This document shows, one piece after another, positions 49,623-60,560 of a stretch of 64,000 nucleotides of DNA; the first letter of the stretch is position 1; every line of letters starts with the position of its first letter. This DNA is from a bacterium HR11. Lineage in GTDB: Bacteria; Acidobacteriota; HRBIN11. The DNA lies in the NCBI GenBank assembly GCA_002898535.1, contig BEHN01000009.1, positions 1 to 64,000 on the forward strand, read 5' to 3'. Under the pieces are notes generated by a model, which saw only the letters and a program-made list of their open reading frames with translations, made no database searches and had not been told where the DNA came from. A program made the position numbers and the translations under genes.

Positions 49623-49646
49623 TCCCCGTGCAGGACGTGCTCCTGT

Positions 49647-50612
49647 ATGACGCAGGGACCGATGTACTCGATCGTCGTTCCGGCTTACAACGAACAGGAA
49701 ACGATCGAAGAACTGTGGCGCCGTATCACGGCCGTAATGGCGTCGGTCGGGGGGGACTACGAAGTCTTGTTCGTCGACGACGGGAGTACGGACGCCACGC
49801 CGGCGATCATCCGGCGCTTGCATGCGCAGGACCCGCGCGTTCGGCTCCTGAGGTTTTCCCGGAACTTCGGCCACCAGGCGGCCATCACGGCAGGCCTGGA
49901 TTATGCTCGCGGACAGGCCGTGATCGTCATGGATGCGGACTTACAGGACCCGCCGGAGGTAATCCCGGCGATGATCGCCAAGTGGCGGGAGGGGTACGAC
50001 GTCGTATATGCCGTGCGGAAACGGCGGCACGGGGAGGGCCTCTGGAAACGGCTTACGGCCGCTTTGTACTACCGCCTGCTGGCCCGTTTGGCTCACGTCC
50101 CCATCCCCTATGATACGGGGGACTTCCGCCTGATGAGTCGGGCCGTCGTCGACGTCCTGCGGGAACTTCGGGAACGGGCCCGTTTCTTGCGGGGCCTTTC
50201 CGCATGGGTCGGCTTCCGACAGGTCGGCATCGAGTACGAGCGGGCGCCCCGATACGCGGGGACGACGAAGTACTCGGTATGGCGGATGACCCGCTTTGCC
50301 CTGGACGGGATTACGGCCTTCTCGTCGGCGCCCCTCTACGCGGCTCTATACATAGGGATCATTCTGCTCATCGGAGTCGCCTTGGGTTTAGGCTATTTCG
50401 TCGGCCTCGGCTTAGTCGCCGGCCGCCCGCCTGCCGCCTGGGCGTGGGTCGCCCTGGGTTTTCTGTTCCTGATGGCGTGGCAGTTCATCGCCTTGGGCCT
50501 TCTGGGCCTTTACATCGCCCGGATCCACGATGAGGTCAAAGGTCGTCCCCTCTACGTCGTGGCCGAGACTCTCCCCGAACCGTCGGGACCCGCCTCAGCA
50601 ACAGAACCATGA
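49647..50612 (+). CDS. Family 2 glycosyltransferase, polyprenyl-phosphate type (DPM1/GtrB-like)
   Basis: A 321-residue protein with a GT-A domain: YSIVVPAYNEQETIEELW, LFVDDGSTDATPAI, and VIVMDADLQDPPEVIPAM (DxD-type metal site), with RFLRGLSAWVGF and YERAPRYAGTTKYS near the acceptor site. Two C-terminal membrane helices follow (about 228-255 and 263-290). This plan matches enzymes that make polyprenyl-phosphate sugars used by GT-C transferases. The next gene overlaps it by 4 nt (ATGA) and encodes such a large membrane protein, a sensible donor/transferase pair. Confidence 0.9.
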   Translation: MTQGPMYSIVVPAYNEQETIEELWRRITAVMASVGGDYEVLFVDDGSTDATPAIIRRLHAQDPRVRLLRFSRNFGHQAAITAGLDYARGQAVIVMDADLQDPPEVIPAMIAKWREGYDVVYAVRKRRHGEGLWKRLTAALYYRLLARLAHVPIPYDTGDFRLMSRAVVDVLRELRERARFLRGLSAWVGFRQVGIEYERAPRYAGTTKYSVWRMTRFALDGITAFSSAPLYAALYIGIILLIGVALGLGYFVGLGLVAGRPPAAWAWVALGFLFLMAWQFIALGLLGLYIARIHDEVKGRPLYVVAETLPEPSGPASATEP

Positions 50613-53134
50613 CCCTGAAGCTTCGTCACATCTGGACGGACGTCGCTATCGTCGCCGGTCTGGTCGGGTGGACCCTGGCCAACCATGGGACGCTCCTCCG
50701 GCGTATCGCCACGCATGCTTACAGCACACAGGGCGACATCGCCATCTTTACGTGGGTCTTGACCTGGAACTGCCGGGTCCTGGAGACAGGTCAGTGGGCT
50801 ACATACTGGGCCTCCAACGCCATGCGGCCGTACCCCTACGCTACGGCCTTTTCGGAAAACATGATGGGCCTGGCCCCTCTGGCCTGCCCGGTCTGGTGGC
50901 TGACCCGCAATCCGATCTTCACGATGAACGTAACCTGCCTGATCTTGGTCCTGCTCACGGCGGGGACCACCTTCTTTGTCTTGCGAGGGGTGTCCCGGGA
51001 CCGATGGGCCGCCCTCGTCGGGACACTGGTCTTCGCCTTTTACCCCTGGATCACTTGGAATCTGGCCCTGGGCCACGCCCACATCATCGCCCTGTTTCCC
51101 CTGCCGGTCGTCGTCTATGCGAACTGGCGCTTCTGGCAGGATGGGGCCTTCCGATGGTGGCTTCTCCTGTGGGGGGCCTTCCTGTGGACCTTCCTCACCA
51201 GCCTGTACCTGGGTATTATCCTGACGTTCTTCCTGGTCCTGTGGACCGCCCTGTGGTTTCTCGCCGACCGGTCTCCCTTCGGCTTCCGACGGGTCCGGAC
51301 GTGGCTCCTCGGCCTCGGCCTGGCCTGGCTGGCCATGAGCCCGGTCCTGGGGGTGTACTACCGGGTCTCCCGAGATATGGGAGCCGTGCGGACCCTCCAG
51401 CATCAGACGTACTTCACGGGCTATGCGTGGGTGTGGCTCGTGCCGCCGCCGAACGCCTGGCTGTGGCATCAGAAGCTGGGCGTCCTGCCAAGACCCCGCT
51501 TGCCGCCCCAGGAGGACGCCCTGTTCCCAGGCGTCCTGGCCGTCGGCCTGTTTGGCCTGAGTTTCGCCCTCCGGGGACTCCCCCCATGGCTCCGGAGCCT
51601 GCGTTGGACGGGGATCGTCACGGCCCTGTTGGCCTTAGGACCCTACGCCTCCGGTCCCGGCTGGCGGGTCCCGGCCCCCTATATGCTGGCCTTGTACGTG
51701 TATCCACCCTTATGGGCGACCCGAAATCCCCTGCGATGGAGCCTCCCGACCATGCTGGTCGCCGGGTTCCTGGCGACGGCCGTGGGCCAGCGACTCGGCC
51801 GACGGTCTCGATGGACCGACCTCCTCCGGATAGGCGTGGTCCTGGGCCTCGCCGCCGAAACGTTCAGCGTCCTGCCTGTCGAGGAGGCCCTCCATCCCAA
51901 ACTGGCCCGACCCTACCGGCTCCTGGCCCTACGGCCGGAAATCGAGACCGTCGTCGAGCTCCCGATGCCTATGGCATGGGTCGGCGAGATCTACGGCCGG
52001 CCCATCGCTTGGCTGGACGAGCCCGAGCGTCTGCTGGCCTCGACCTACCACTGGAAGAAGCTCATCAACGGACTGACAGGCTTGTGGCCCCCCATCCAGT
52101 ACCAGTTGGGAAGTGAGCTGGAAGAGTTTCCGACGACCCACTCGATCCGGTTGCTCCAGGCCCTCGGCGTGGACACGGTCCTCTTGCACGAACGACGCTA
52201 CGGCCCGGCCGCTCCGAGCCTCGTTCGCCGACTCTCGAACTGGCCGGGCATCCAGTCCTGGGGCCGAGTCTGGAGCGTCTCCTTCTGGCGAATCCCCCCG
52301 GGCCAGCGGGCGACGACCCTCCGAGGCGATACGGACTTGCGGTTACTGGTACCCTCCAAGCTTCTGGCCGGTCGAGTCACCCTGGGCCTGGAGGTCCCGC
52401 CGGCCTGCCGCGGGGTCGTCTGGAACACGCGAGCCCCGGCCAAATGGGCCTTCCCCTTCGGAAAAGCCTGGCGGGTCCGGATCGCCTGGGACGAAGGAGC
52501 GACCCCGGCTACGGAACTGACTTGGGACCCACCGGCCCTGTTCCATCCCCGGAAGTGTCGTTTTGCCTTCTCCGCCCCGGCCTCGCCCGGCCGCCACGTC
52601 CTGACGGTGGAGGTCGACCGCCTCGGACGAATCACGCGCCTCCGCCGGACGGTCGACGTCCTGCCGGCCTGCCCAGACCCGTCTCGGCCGCTCTTTTTGG
52701 AACTCCCTTGCGGCGCTCCGACGCCGCCTTGGGAGGACTTACGCGTGGAGATCGACGCCGAGTTCCCGCCGCCCGGGGACGTCCAGCCGGGCGATGTGCT
52801 GGAGGGTGACGTGATCGTCCGGAACCCCGGTCCCTTTTACTGGCGGGCTGACCCGGATCGAGGGGTCTTCATCGCCGCCCGACTCATCTGTGACGGACGC
52901 CTGACAGACCGACTCTTCGGCCTTCCCCACGACCTGTCTCCCGGAGACCGGACTCGCGTGCGGATTTTCGTACCGCTTCCCGATACCCTCCGTCAGTGCA
53001 GTCTGTACCTGAACGCCGTCGGCCAGACGGGCGACGGGCGACGGGTCTGGTTCCCGACAACGAACTGGGACCCCGTCTGGCAAAAGCGCCAGGGAACTGT
53101 CGGACGTTCGATGGCCGGTCCGCTCGCCCCCTGA
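50609..53134 (+). CDS. Large membrane protein, GT-C-like, with periplasmic beta-rich tail
   Basis: An 841-residue protein with about ten to twelve membrane spans in residues 10-470 and a soluble C-terminal part of some 370 residues. Short acidic motifs in the first loop (TQGDIAIFTWVLTW, with Asp after span 1) fit the catalytic position of GT-C glycosyltransferases. YASNAMRPYPYATAFSENMMG-like loop residues recur in its distant relatives at 58425 and 60557. The end (EFPPPGDVQPGDVLEGDVIVRNPGPFYW) reads like a beta-sandwich, perhaps carbohydrate-binding. It probably moves a sugar from a lipid carrier onto a periplasmic acceptor. The precise family is not recognised. Confidence 0.65.
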   Translation: MTLKLRHIWTDVAIVAGLVGWTLANHGTLLRRIATHAYSTQGDIAIFTWVLTWNCRVLETGQWATYWASNAMRPYPYATAFSENMMGLAPLACPVWWLTRNPIFTMNVTCLILVLLTAGTTFFVLRGVSRDRWAALVGTLVFAFYPWITWNLALGHAHIIALFPLPVVVYANWRFWQDGAFRWWLLLWGAFLWTFLTSLYLGIILTFFLVLWTALWFLADRSPFGFRRVRTWLLGLGLAWLAMSPVLGVYYRVSRDMGAVRTLQHQTYFTGYAWVWLVPPPNAWLWHQKLGVLPRPRLPPQEDALFPGVLAVGLFGLSFALRGLPPWLRSLRWTGIVTALLALGPYASGPGWRVPAPYMLALYVYPPLWATRNPLRWSLPTMLVAGFLATAVGQRLGRRSRWTDLLRIGVVLGLAAETFSVLPVEEALHPKLARPYRLLALRPEIETVVELPMPMAWVGEIYGRPIAWLDEPERLLASTYHWKKLINGLTGLWPPIQYQLGSELEEFPTTHSIRLLQALGVDTVLLHERRYGPAAPSLVRRLSNWPGIQSWGRVWSVSFWRIPPGQRATTLRGDTDLRLLVPSKLLAGRVTLGLEVPPACRGVVWNTRAPAKWAFPFGKAWRVRIAWDEGATPATELTWDPPALFHPRKCRFAFSAPASPGRHVLTVEVDRLGRITRLRRTVDVLPACPDPSRPLFLELPCGAPTPPWEDLRVEIDAEFPPPGDVQPGDVLEGDVIVRNPGPFYWRADPDRGVFIAARLICDGRLTDRLFGLPHDLSPGDRTRVRIFVPLPDTLRQCSLYLNAVGQTGDGRRVWFPTTNWDPVWQKRQGTVGRSMAGPLAP

Positions 53135-53154
53135 AGGAGAATGATCAGACCTCG

Positions 53155-54135
53155 TCATTTCCCCGTGTAGGCCACCGCCGGGAGAAGACGCCACTCCTGA
53201 AACAGCCGGGCCAGCGTGTCGCCGACCATCCGGTGGGCCCGAGCATTCGGATGGGCGTCGTAGCCGGGACGGACCTGCAGGGCGTCCGAGGCCTGGCCAA
53301 AGAAGGTCGTCCGCCAGAGGTCCACGACGGCAAAGCCCCGCCGCCGGGCTTCTTGCGCCACCCAGGCGTGGATATCGGCAAAGGGGTACGTCTTGTCCAG
53401 GGGGTAGTCGAAGAAGGGGAAGATGATGACGATCACGGGTACGCCCCGGGCCCGGGTCCGTTCGGCCAGAATGTCCATCGCCCGATGCCATCGCTGGATG
53501 CCCCGGGGGTTGGCCATGTAGATGGACCGAAAGTAGGCCTGCCAGGCGGCCTTCAGCCGGGGCCACTCGTGGCGTAGAAACCACAGACGATACAGAGAGG
53601 AATGCTCGACGAGCCACCGCTCGAGCCGACTCCGGGGTCGATAGAAGAGGTCCTCGACGGTGATGGCCTCGGGACGGGCCGCGTCGCTCTCGACGTCGTT
53701 CAAGACGTACGCCAGGATGACCCAGTCGGGCTCAAAGCGCTCACACAGGTGGATGTACGCCGTGACCTCATCGACGGTCGTCCACCCGGCCCGGGCGCAT
53801 AAGATGGCCTCGTAGCGGTGGGACGGGTCCATCGCCTGAAGCCGACGGGCCAGGTACGGCCCGAAGAGGTCGTCGTATCGGATGTCCCAGCCCTCCGTGA
53901 CGGTGAAGGAGTCCCCCAGGACGACGATCCGACGGGTGCCCGGCGGCTTCGGCAGGGCGTGCTCGACGTCCTGCACGCCGTATCGGTTTTGGATGAAGTC
54001 GTGGTACTTCAGTCGCACCGGCTGTTGATGCGCCGGCGGGACCAGCCGGAGGGCCGTCGCCAGGAGGTCGGCGGCGACGGCCCCGACCAGCGTGCCCCCA
54101 AGGACCATCGTCAGACGCATGAGCCAGCGACGCAC
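53155..54135 (-). CDS. Membrane-anchored SGNH/GDSL hydrolase
   Basis: Starting at GTG 54135 (GAGGT seven bases upstream) the product is 326 residues. An N-terminal hydrophobic segment (LTMVLGGTLVGAVAADLLATAL) acts as anchor or signal. The SGNH fold is shown by VVLGDSFTVTEGWD (nucleophile Ser), the Asn in AYVLNDVESD, and the Asp-His pair in GYDAHPNARAHRMVGD. It probably removes or adds an acyl/acetyl group on an extracytoplasmic glycan, which fits the surrounding glycan locus. It is the only minus-strand gene in the 46-64 kb stretch. ATG 54120 is a possible later start. Confidence 0.8.
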   Translation of the reverse strand: MRRWLMRLTMVLGGTLVGAVAADLLATALRLVPPAHQQPVRLKYHDFIQNRYGVQDVEHALPKPPGTRRIVVLGDSFTVTEGWDIRYDDLFGPYLARRLQAMDPSHRYEAILCARAGWTTVDEVTAYIHLCERFEPDWVILAYVLNDVESDAARPEAITVEDLFYRPRSRLERWLVEHSSLYRLWFLRHEWPRLKAAWQAYFRSIYMANPRGIQRWHRAMDILAERTRARGVPVIVIIFPFFDYPLDKTYPFADIHAWVAQEARRRGFAVVDLWRTTFFGQASDALQVRPGYDAHPNARAHRMVGDTLARLFQEWRLLPAVAYTGK

Positions 54136-54161
54136 GGACCGGACCTCGGGTCGGGGCCCAT

Positions 54162-54185
54162 ATTTTTGACATGATTTTTGACATG
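54162..54185. promoter_or_regulatory. Tandem 12-bp repeat ATTTTTGACATG upstream of the SGNH gene
   Basis: Two exact copies stand head to tail, 27 bases upstream of the GTG start at 54135. In a GC-rich genome this AT-rich direct repeat, roughly one helical turn per unit, resembles an operator. On the plus strand each copy also contains TTGACA, but no suitable -10 follows. Confidence 0.45.
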
Positions 54186-54438
54186 CCTCATTGGGTCCCC
54201 GGGCCGGGACGATCATAGCCGAGGACGGCGACTCGGCCAAATCGAGGCCCCCCGATGGGGCTATCCGTTATGGAGACGAACCTGGGGGAACCCGCGGGCG
54301 GACCGGACGTCAAATTTTTAGAGGAAAATGACCCGTGACGGGGTTATTCTTCTAATAACATAGAATCGAGCCGGCGCCGGGGCATCGGGAGATGCGCTCA
54401 GAGGCGCTATTCATCCGTCCTGGGGGGAGTCGGAGCGG

Positions 54439-54666
54439 ATGAAGCGGTCGGTCTGGCGGCGGTTCGTCGAAGTCCTGTGGGTCGTCGCCCGGTGGCCGGG
54501 GCAGGTCCTGTTGTTCCTGTACTTTTTAGGGGTCCTGGCCCTTCCGGCCCTGTGGATCCGGCTTCGGCAGGACCCCCTGCGGACCCGGCGCCGGGCCGTG
54601 CCGACGTATTGGGACTTTCGAAAGCGCTTTCCGGCGACTTTAGAAGAGGCCCGGCGTCAGTTTTGA
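54439..54666 (+). CDS. Small membrane protein beside the carbamoyltransferase gene
   Basis: A 75-residue product with CGGAG ahead of its ATG. A basic start (MKRSVWRRFVEVLW), one hydrophobic span (QVLLFLYFLGVLALPALWI) and a basic tail (RTRRRAVPTYWDFRKRFPATLEEARRQF) are seen. Carbamoyltransferase genes of surface-glycan loci are often flanked by tiny membrane proteins, so it may belong to that complex. No family name can be given. The carbamoyltransferase starts 36 nt downstream. Upstream, 54343-54359 has a small GTTATT-AATAAC hairpin and TAGAAT (54361) as a possible -10. Confidence 0.6.
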   Translation: MKRSVWRRFVEVLWVVARWPGQVLLFLYFLGVLALPALWIRLRQDPLRTRRRAVPTYWDFRKRFPATLEEARRQF

Positions 54667-54702
54667 AGCCGGCTTCGGGCATCACCGGGGACACATCCGG
54701 CC

Positions 54703-56544
<1,842 letters not shown>

Positions 56545-56581
56545 GGCCCGTCCTTGGGTTCACGGAGTGGAGGCGGAAGCC

Positions 56582-56761
56582 ATGAAGGGATGGACGTCCA
56601 TCAAGACCCGGGCCGCCATCGTGGCGGAGTTGTTCGGTTTTTTGTGGACTCATAAGCTCTGGTGGCTGATTCCCATGATGGTCACCTTGCTCTTGTTGAG
56701 CTTACTCATCGTGCTGGGCCATAATCCTGTCTTGGCTCCCTTCATTTACACGCTGTTCTGA
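56582..56761 (+). CDS. DUF5989-like small membrane protein
   Basis: From ATG 56582 (GGAGGCGG upstream) the product is 59 residues: MKGWTSIKTRAAIVAELFGFLWTHKLWW, one membrane helix (LIPMMVTLLLLSLLIVLG), and the ending APFIYTLF. The WxxLWxxKLWWLIPM start and the APFIYTLF end match the DUF5989 family as I remember it, which is regularly encoded next to NodU/CmcH carbamoyltransferases. It lies 37 nt after that gene. Function unknown; perhaps a membrane tether for the enzyme. Confidence 0.8.
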   Translation: MKGWTSIKTRAAIVAELFGFLWTHKLWWLIPMMVTLLLLSLLIVLGHNPVLAPFIYTLF

Positions 56762-56854
56762 TGGGCGTTCGGCGTAGGCCGTGGGCATAAGACTTACGGA
56801 CCCGACGTCGAACACCCAAGATCAAACGCTGAAGCCCGTTCCTTTGTCCTGTCC

Positions 56855-58333
56855 ATGAGGCCCGAAATCCAGAATCGGCCGTCTGAGGACGTCTTGTACC
56901 TGCGGCGGCGCCGGGAGCGGAATCAGCAACTCCGGGCCTTCTTCGACCGGTGGGCGTCCCGACGGGACGTCTATCGCCGCCGTCATCGGGCCTACTACGA
57001 CGAAATCGCCCGTCTCTACACGTTCTGGATTCCGCCGGGCGCCCGGGTCCTGGAGGTCGGCTGTGGGACGGGGGACCTGCTGGCCCAGGTCCGGCCGGCC
57101 TTTGGCGTCGGCATCGACTGGAGCCCGGCGATGGTCCGGATCGCCCGGGCCAAGTATCCCCATTTACACTTTGTCGTCGCCGACGCCGAGGCCCTGAGCC
57201 TCCGGGGGACCTTCGACTACGTGATCCTGTCGGACCTCTTGGGTTACGTAGAAGACGTCCAGGCCGTCCTCGAACAGGTGCGGTCCGTATGCGCCCCCCA
57301 TACGCGGGTCGTCCTGAACTTCTACAACGCCCTGTGGGAGCCGGCCATCTGGCTGGGGGAGAAGCTTCGATGGAAGTTCCCGGCCTCGATCCGGAACTGG
57401 CTGTCCCTGCCGGACGTCGAGAATCTTCTCTACCTGACGGGCTTTGAGGCCGTCGCCCGGGGCCGGCGCCTGCTCCTCCCCCTGCGGATTCCCCTCTTGA
57501 GCACCATCCTGAATCGGTGGGCCCTGCTCCTGCCGGGCGTGCGGCGGTTGGGCCTGATCCAGTGGTGCGTCGCCCGGCCCGTCCCGTGGGAGGACCGGGG
57601 GCTTGACCCGCCGCCGTCGGTGTCCGTCGTCGTCCCCGTCCGCAATGAGGCCGGCAACATCGAGGAAATCTTTCGGCGGGTGCCCGAGATGGGCGCCGGG
57701 ACGGAGCTCGTCTTCGTCGACGGGGCCTCGACGGACGGGACCGTCGAGGCCATCGAGGCCTGCAGGGTGCGGTATCCCGAACGACGCGTCCAGCTCATCC
57801 ACCAGGGGGCACCCCTCGGCAAGGCCGACGCCGTCCGGAAGGGCTTTGCGGCGGCCCGGGGCGACGTCCTGATGATCCTCGACGGCGACCTGACGGTCCC
57901 GCCGGAGGACCTGCCGAAGTTTTACGAGGCCCTCGTGCAGGGCCGGGGCGAGTTCATCAACGGCTCCCGGCTGGTGTACCCGATGGAGCGGGGGGCCATG
58001 CGGTTTTTCAACCTCCTCGGCAATAAGTTCTTCAGCATGGCCTTCACGTGGCTCCTCCAGCAACCCATCAAGGACACGCTGTGCGGGACGAAGGTCCTGT
58101 ACCGGCGGGACTACGAGCGGATTCGGGCCCTGCGGGGCTACTTCGGGGACTTCGACCCCTTTGGCGACTTCGAGCTCTTGTTTGGTGCGGCCAAGCTGGG
58201 TTTGCGGATCGTGGACCTGCCCATTCGATATCAGGAACGGACGTACGGGACGACGAAGATCCGCCGCTGGCGTCACGGCTGGCTCCTGCTCCGGATGTGC
58301 CTCGTCGCCTTCCGGAAGCTCCGGCTGGGCTGA
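56855..58333 (+). CDS. Fused SAM methyltransferase and family 2 glycosyltransferase
   Basis: A 492-residue two-domain protein. Residues about 30-240 form a class I methyltransferase: WIPPGARVLEVGCGTGDLLAQV (motif I), VGIDWSPAMVRIARAKYP, FDYVILSDLLGYVEDVQAVL. Residues about 255-492 form a GT2 domain: VSVVVPVRNEAGNIEEIFRRVPEM, ELVFVDGASTDGTVEAI, GKADAVRKGFAAARGDVLMILDGDLTVPPEDL, DTLCGTKVLYRRDY. Such fusions are known in glycan loci. The GT half lacks a long membrane tail. It may glycosylate a lipid carrier and methylate the same or another sugar. It is flanked by the carbamoyltransferase module and the membrane transferases. Confidence 0.9.
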   Translation: MRPEIQNRPSEDVLYLRRRRERNQQLRAFFDRWASRRDVYRRRHRAYYDEIARLYTFWIPPGARVLEVGCGTGDLLAQVRPAFGVGIDWSPAMVRIARAKYPHLHFVVADAEALSLRGTFDYVILSDLLGYVEDVQAVLEQVRSVCAPHTRVVLNFYNALWEPAIWLGEKLRWKFPASIRNWLSLPDVENLLYLTGFEAVARGRRLLLPLRIPLLSTILNRWALLLPGVRRLGLIQWCVARPVPWEDRGLDPPPSVSVVVPVRNEAGNIEEIFRRVPEMGAGTELVFVDGASTDGTVEAIEACRVRYPERRVQLIHQGAPLGKADAVRKGFAAARGDVLMILDGDLTVPPEDLPKFYEALVQGRGEFINGSRLVYPMERGAMRFFNLLGNKFFSMAFTWLLQQPIKDTLCGTKVLYRRDYERIRALRGYFGDFDPFGDFELLFGAAKLGLRIVDLPIRYQERTYGTTKIRRWRHGWLLLRMCLVAFRKLRLG

Positions 58334-58424
58334 CGGAACCTTTCGATTCCCAGGAATGGGGACGGTATCGGCCCTTGGGTATCGTCTTGGGAAAGACGAT
58401 AAAATCGTCCTCTTCGGATATTGA

Positions 58425-60560
58425 ATGACCAAAGGGTCCTATCCCCTCATGCGGAATTCCGGTTTCTGCCGACCCGACCGCCTCGTCTTGGCACTGTACC
58501 TCCTGTATACCGTCGCCAATGTATATCCCTATAGTCATCCGGCTTTCATCGGAAAGGCCGTCTACGGCTGGGGCGATGCCCTGGTCGACGTATGGCTCCT
58601 CGGGACCTCCGTGTCCCAGCTCCTGCGGGATCCCCTTCACCCCTGGGATGGTCCCGGCCTGTATCCGTTTCCCCGGACCCTGACGTTCAACGACGCTCAA
58701 TGGGGATTAGGCCTGCTGGGCGCGCCGATCGGCTGGACGACCGGCAACTGGCTCCTGGCCCGGAACGTCCTACTCTTGCTGGGCTTCTGGCTGAGTGCCT
58801 GGTGGACCTATCGGCTCGCCCACCGGCTCGGGGCCAGTCGCTTTGGGGCCTTCATCGCGGGGCTCCTGTATGGATTTTGCAGTCTGCGGTTTCATCACGT
58901 ACGAATTCTCAAGATGGCCTTTGGACCCCTGATCCCCCTGTTCTTTCTATATTTGACCCGATGGTCTCAGACGGGTCGGCTTCTGGATCTGTGGAAGGCG
59001 GCCCTGACCTGGGCCCTGCAGATGGTCTCGGGTCTGTATTACGGGTTTTTCCTCCTGACCCTGGGTCCCCTCTATGGGCTTTTGATGAGAAGTCGATCCC
59101 CGGCCGACCCGGCGCCCCGGGTTCGGAAAAAGTGGGAGACGGTCCTCGCCGCTGTCGGCCTGGCCTCGATAGGCCTCGGGGTGACGTTCGGCCTTCTCCT
59201 GCCGTACTGGGAGTCCCGGTACCTCTTCGGCCTGGAGCACGACATCGGCCTGAATCGCCAGTGGGCCGCGCGAGTCACGAATTATCTGGCCACCGAATCC
59301 CGCATCGGCCGCGAGATGACGGCCCGATGGTGGGATTGGGAACGGCCCCTATGGGTCGGCGTCCTGGCGTGGGCGGCTTTCCTCGTGCCCCCCTGGGCCG
59401 GCCGTGTCCCGGGGACCCTTTGGACGCTGACCACCCTAAGCTTTTTGCTGTCCTTGGGGCCTCAGACGCCTGTATTTCGGGTCGCTTACGACGTCCTGCC
59501 CTACTTTTCGGCGATGCGCTACCCGGCCCGGTGGGGCATGATGGTCATCTTTTTCATGGCCCTCTTGGCCGGCCTGGGTATCACCCGCCTGCAGACATGG
59601 TGTCCGGCTCGCTTCCGATGGGCCCTGATGGCTTTCCTCGGCGGGGTCGCCGGGATCGACCTGTGGCATGCGCCTCTACGCGTCGAGTCGGCCCCGACGC
59701 CGCCGGCCGTTTATGCCCGCCTGCGGGCACACCGGGAGCCCGGGGCGGTCGCCGCGTTTCCGCTGTACTCCAATTACGATATCGGCTCTGCCCTGTACGG
59801 ATCTTGGACGTTGGCCCATCAGAAGCCGACCCTCGGGGCCTATAGCGTGTGGCCCATCCCGGGGGCCGAGTGGATCCGCACGGGCCTGGCCGATTTCCCG
59901 AGCGCCCACGCCTTGTGGCTTGCGGCTCAGCTCAACGTCCGTTACTTTGTGTTCCATGCCGGTTTGTTCAGCCGCCTGGGTCAAGACGAGCTGTTTCGCC
60001 GGTACGAGCAAAGTGTGGACCAGCTCCCACGAGCGTGGGTCCGGCATCTCGAACGGGTCGAGGGGGATATCCTCCTGACCCTGAATCTGGAACAAATCCG
60101 ACAAGACCTATGGGTCGCCCCACCGTCATCGTGGCGATGGGCGTCTGTACCGCCGAGTCAGGTCCAAGTCCCGCTGGAACCACCGGCCCGGACGGCTATC
60201 ACGGATGGGGACCCCCGGACCGTCTGGACCATTCCCTATACAGGCGATTGGCAGGTCCAGATCGACCTGGGGCGTCCGGTCTACGTGCGGGCGATTCGGA
60301 TTCGGCACGACCCGAAGGACAAGATGTTTTTCTTGAGCGGTTCGGCAGACGGTCAGGATTGGAGGCCCATCCATACGGTCCCGTGGTGGATGTGGGTCGG
60401 CCTGCGTCGACTCCCCTATGCCCGGGAGTACCCCTCCGACCGCCCGGGTCAGGCCGTCTTGCTGTGTGCCCGAAATTGGGTTCGATACCTGCGGATCACC
60501 TCGACCCGTGTGGCCGGCCATATCGCCATTCGGGACATTCAGCTGATTGGGGAGCCATGA
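58425..60560 (+). CDS. GT-C-like membrane protein with C-terminal F5/8-type-C-like domain (copy 1)
   Basis: A 711-residue protein. About ten to eleven membrane spans lie in residues 10-430, with the conserved loops GWGDALVDVWLLGTSV (Asp pair after span 1), FNDAQWGLGLLGAPIGW, GFCSLRFHHVRILKMAFGPL and FRVAYDVLPYFSAMRYPARWG. A soluble region follows. The last ~125 residues (from about 587) look like a discoidin/F5-8C domain: TAITDGDPRTVWT, WQVQIDLGRPVYVRAIRIRHD, RYLRITSTRVAGHIAIRDIQLIG. It is probably a periplasm-facing sugar transferase whose tail binds glycan. The next gene is its paralogue, overlapping by 4 nt. Confidence 0.75.
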   Translation: MTKGSYPLMRNSGFCRPDRLVLALYLLYTVANVYPYSHPAFIGKAVYGWGDALVDVWLLGTSVSQLLRDPLHPWDGPGLYPFPRTLTFNDAQWGLGLLGAPIGWTTGNWLLARNVLLLLGFWLSAWWTYRLAHRLGASRFGAFIAGLLYGFCSLRFHHVRILKMAFGPLIPLFFLYLTRWSQTGRLLDLWKAALTWALQMVSGLYYGFFLLTLGPLYGLLMRSRSPADPAPRVRKKWETVLAAVGLASIGLGVTFGLLLPYWESRYLFGLEHDIGLNRQWAARVTNYLATESRIGREMTARWWDWERPLWVGVLAWAAFLVPPWAGRVPGTLWTLTTLSFLLSLGPQTPVFRVAYDVLPYFSAMRYPARWGMMVIFFMALLAGLGITRLQTWCPARFRWALMAFLGGVAGIDLWHAPLRVESAPTPPAVYARLRAHREPGAVAAFPLYSNYDIGSALYGSWTLAHQKPTLGAYSVWPIPGAEWIRTGLADFPSAHALWLAAQLNVRYFVFHAGLFSRLGQDELFRRYEQSVDQLPRAWVRHLERVEGDILLTLNLEQIRQDLWVAPPSSWRWASVPPSQVQVPLEPPARTAITDGDPRTVWTIPYTGDWQVQIDLGRPVYVRAIRIRHDPKDKMFFLSGSADGQDWRPIHTVPWWMWVGLRRLPYAREYPSDRPGQAVLLCARNWVRYLRITSTRVAGHIAIRDIQLIGEP

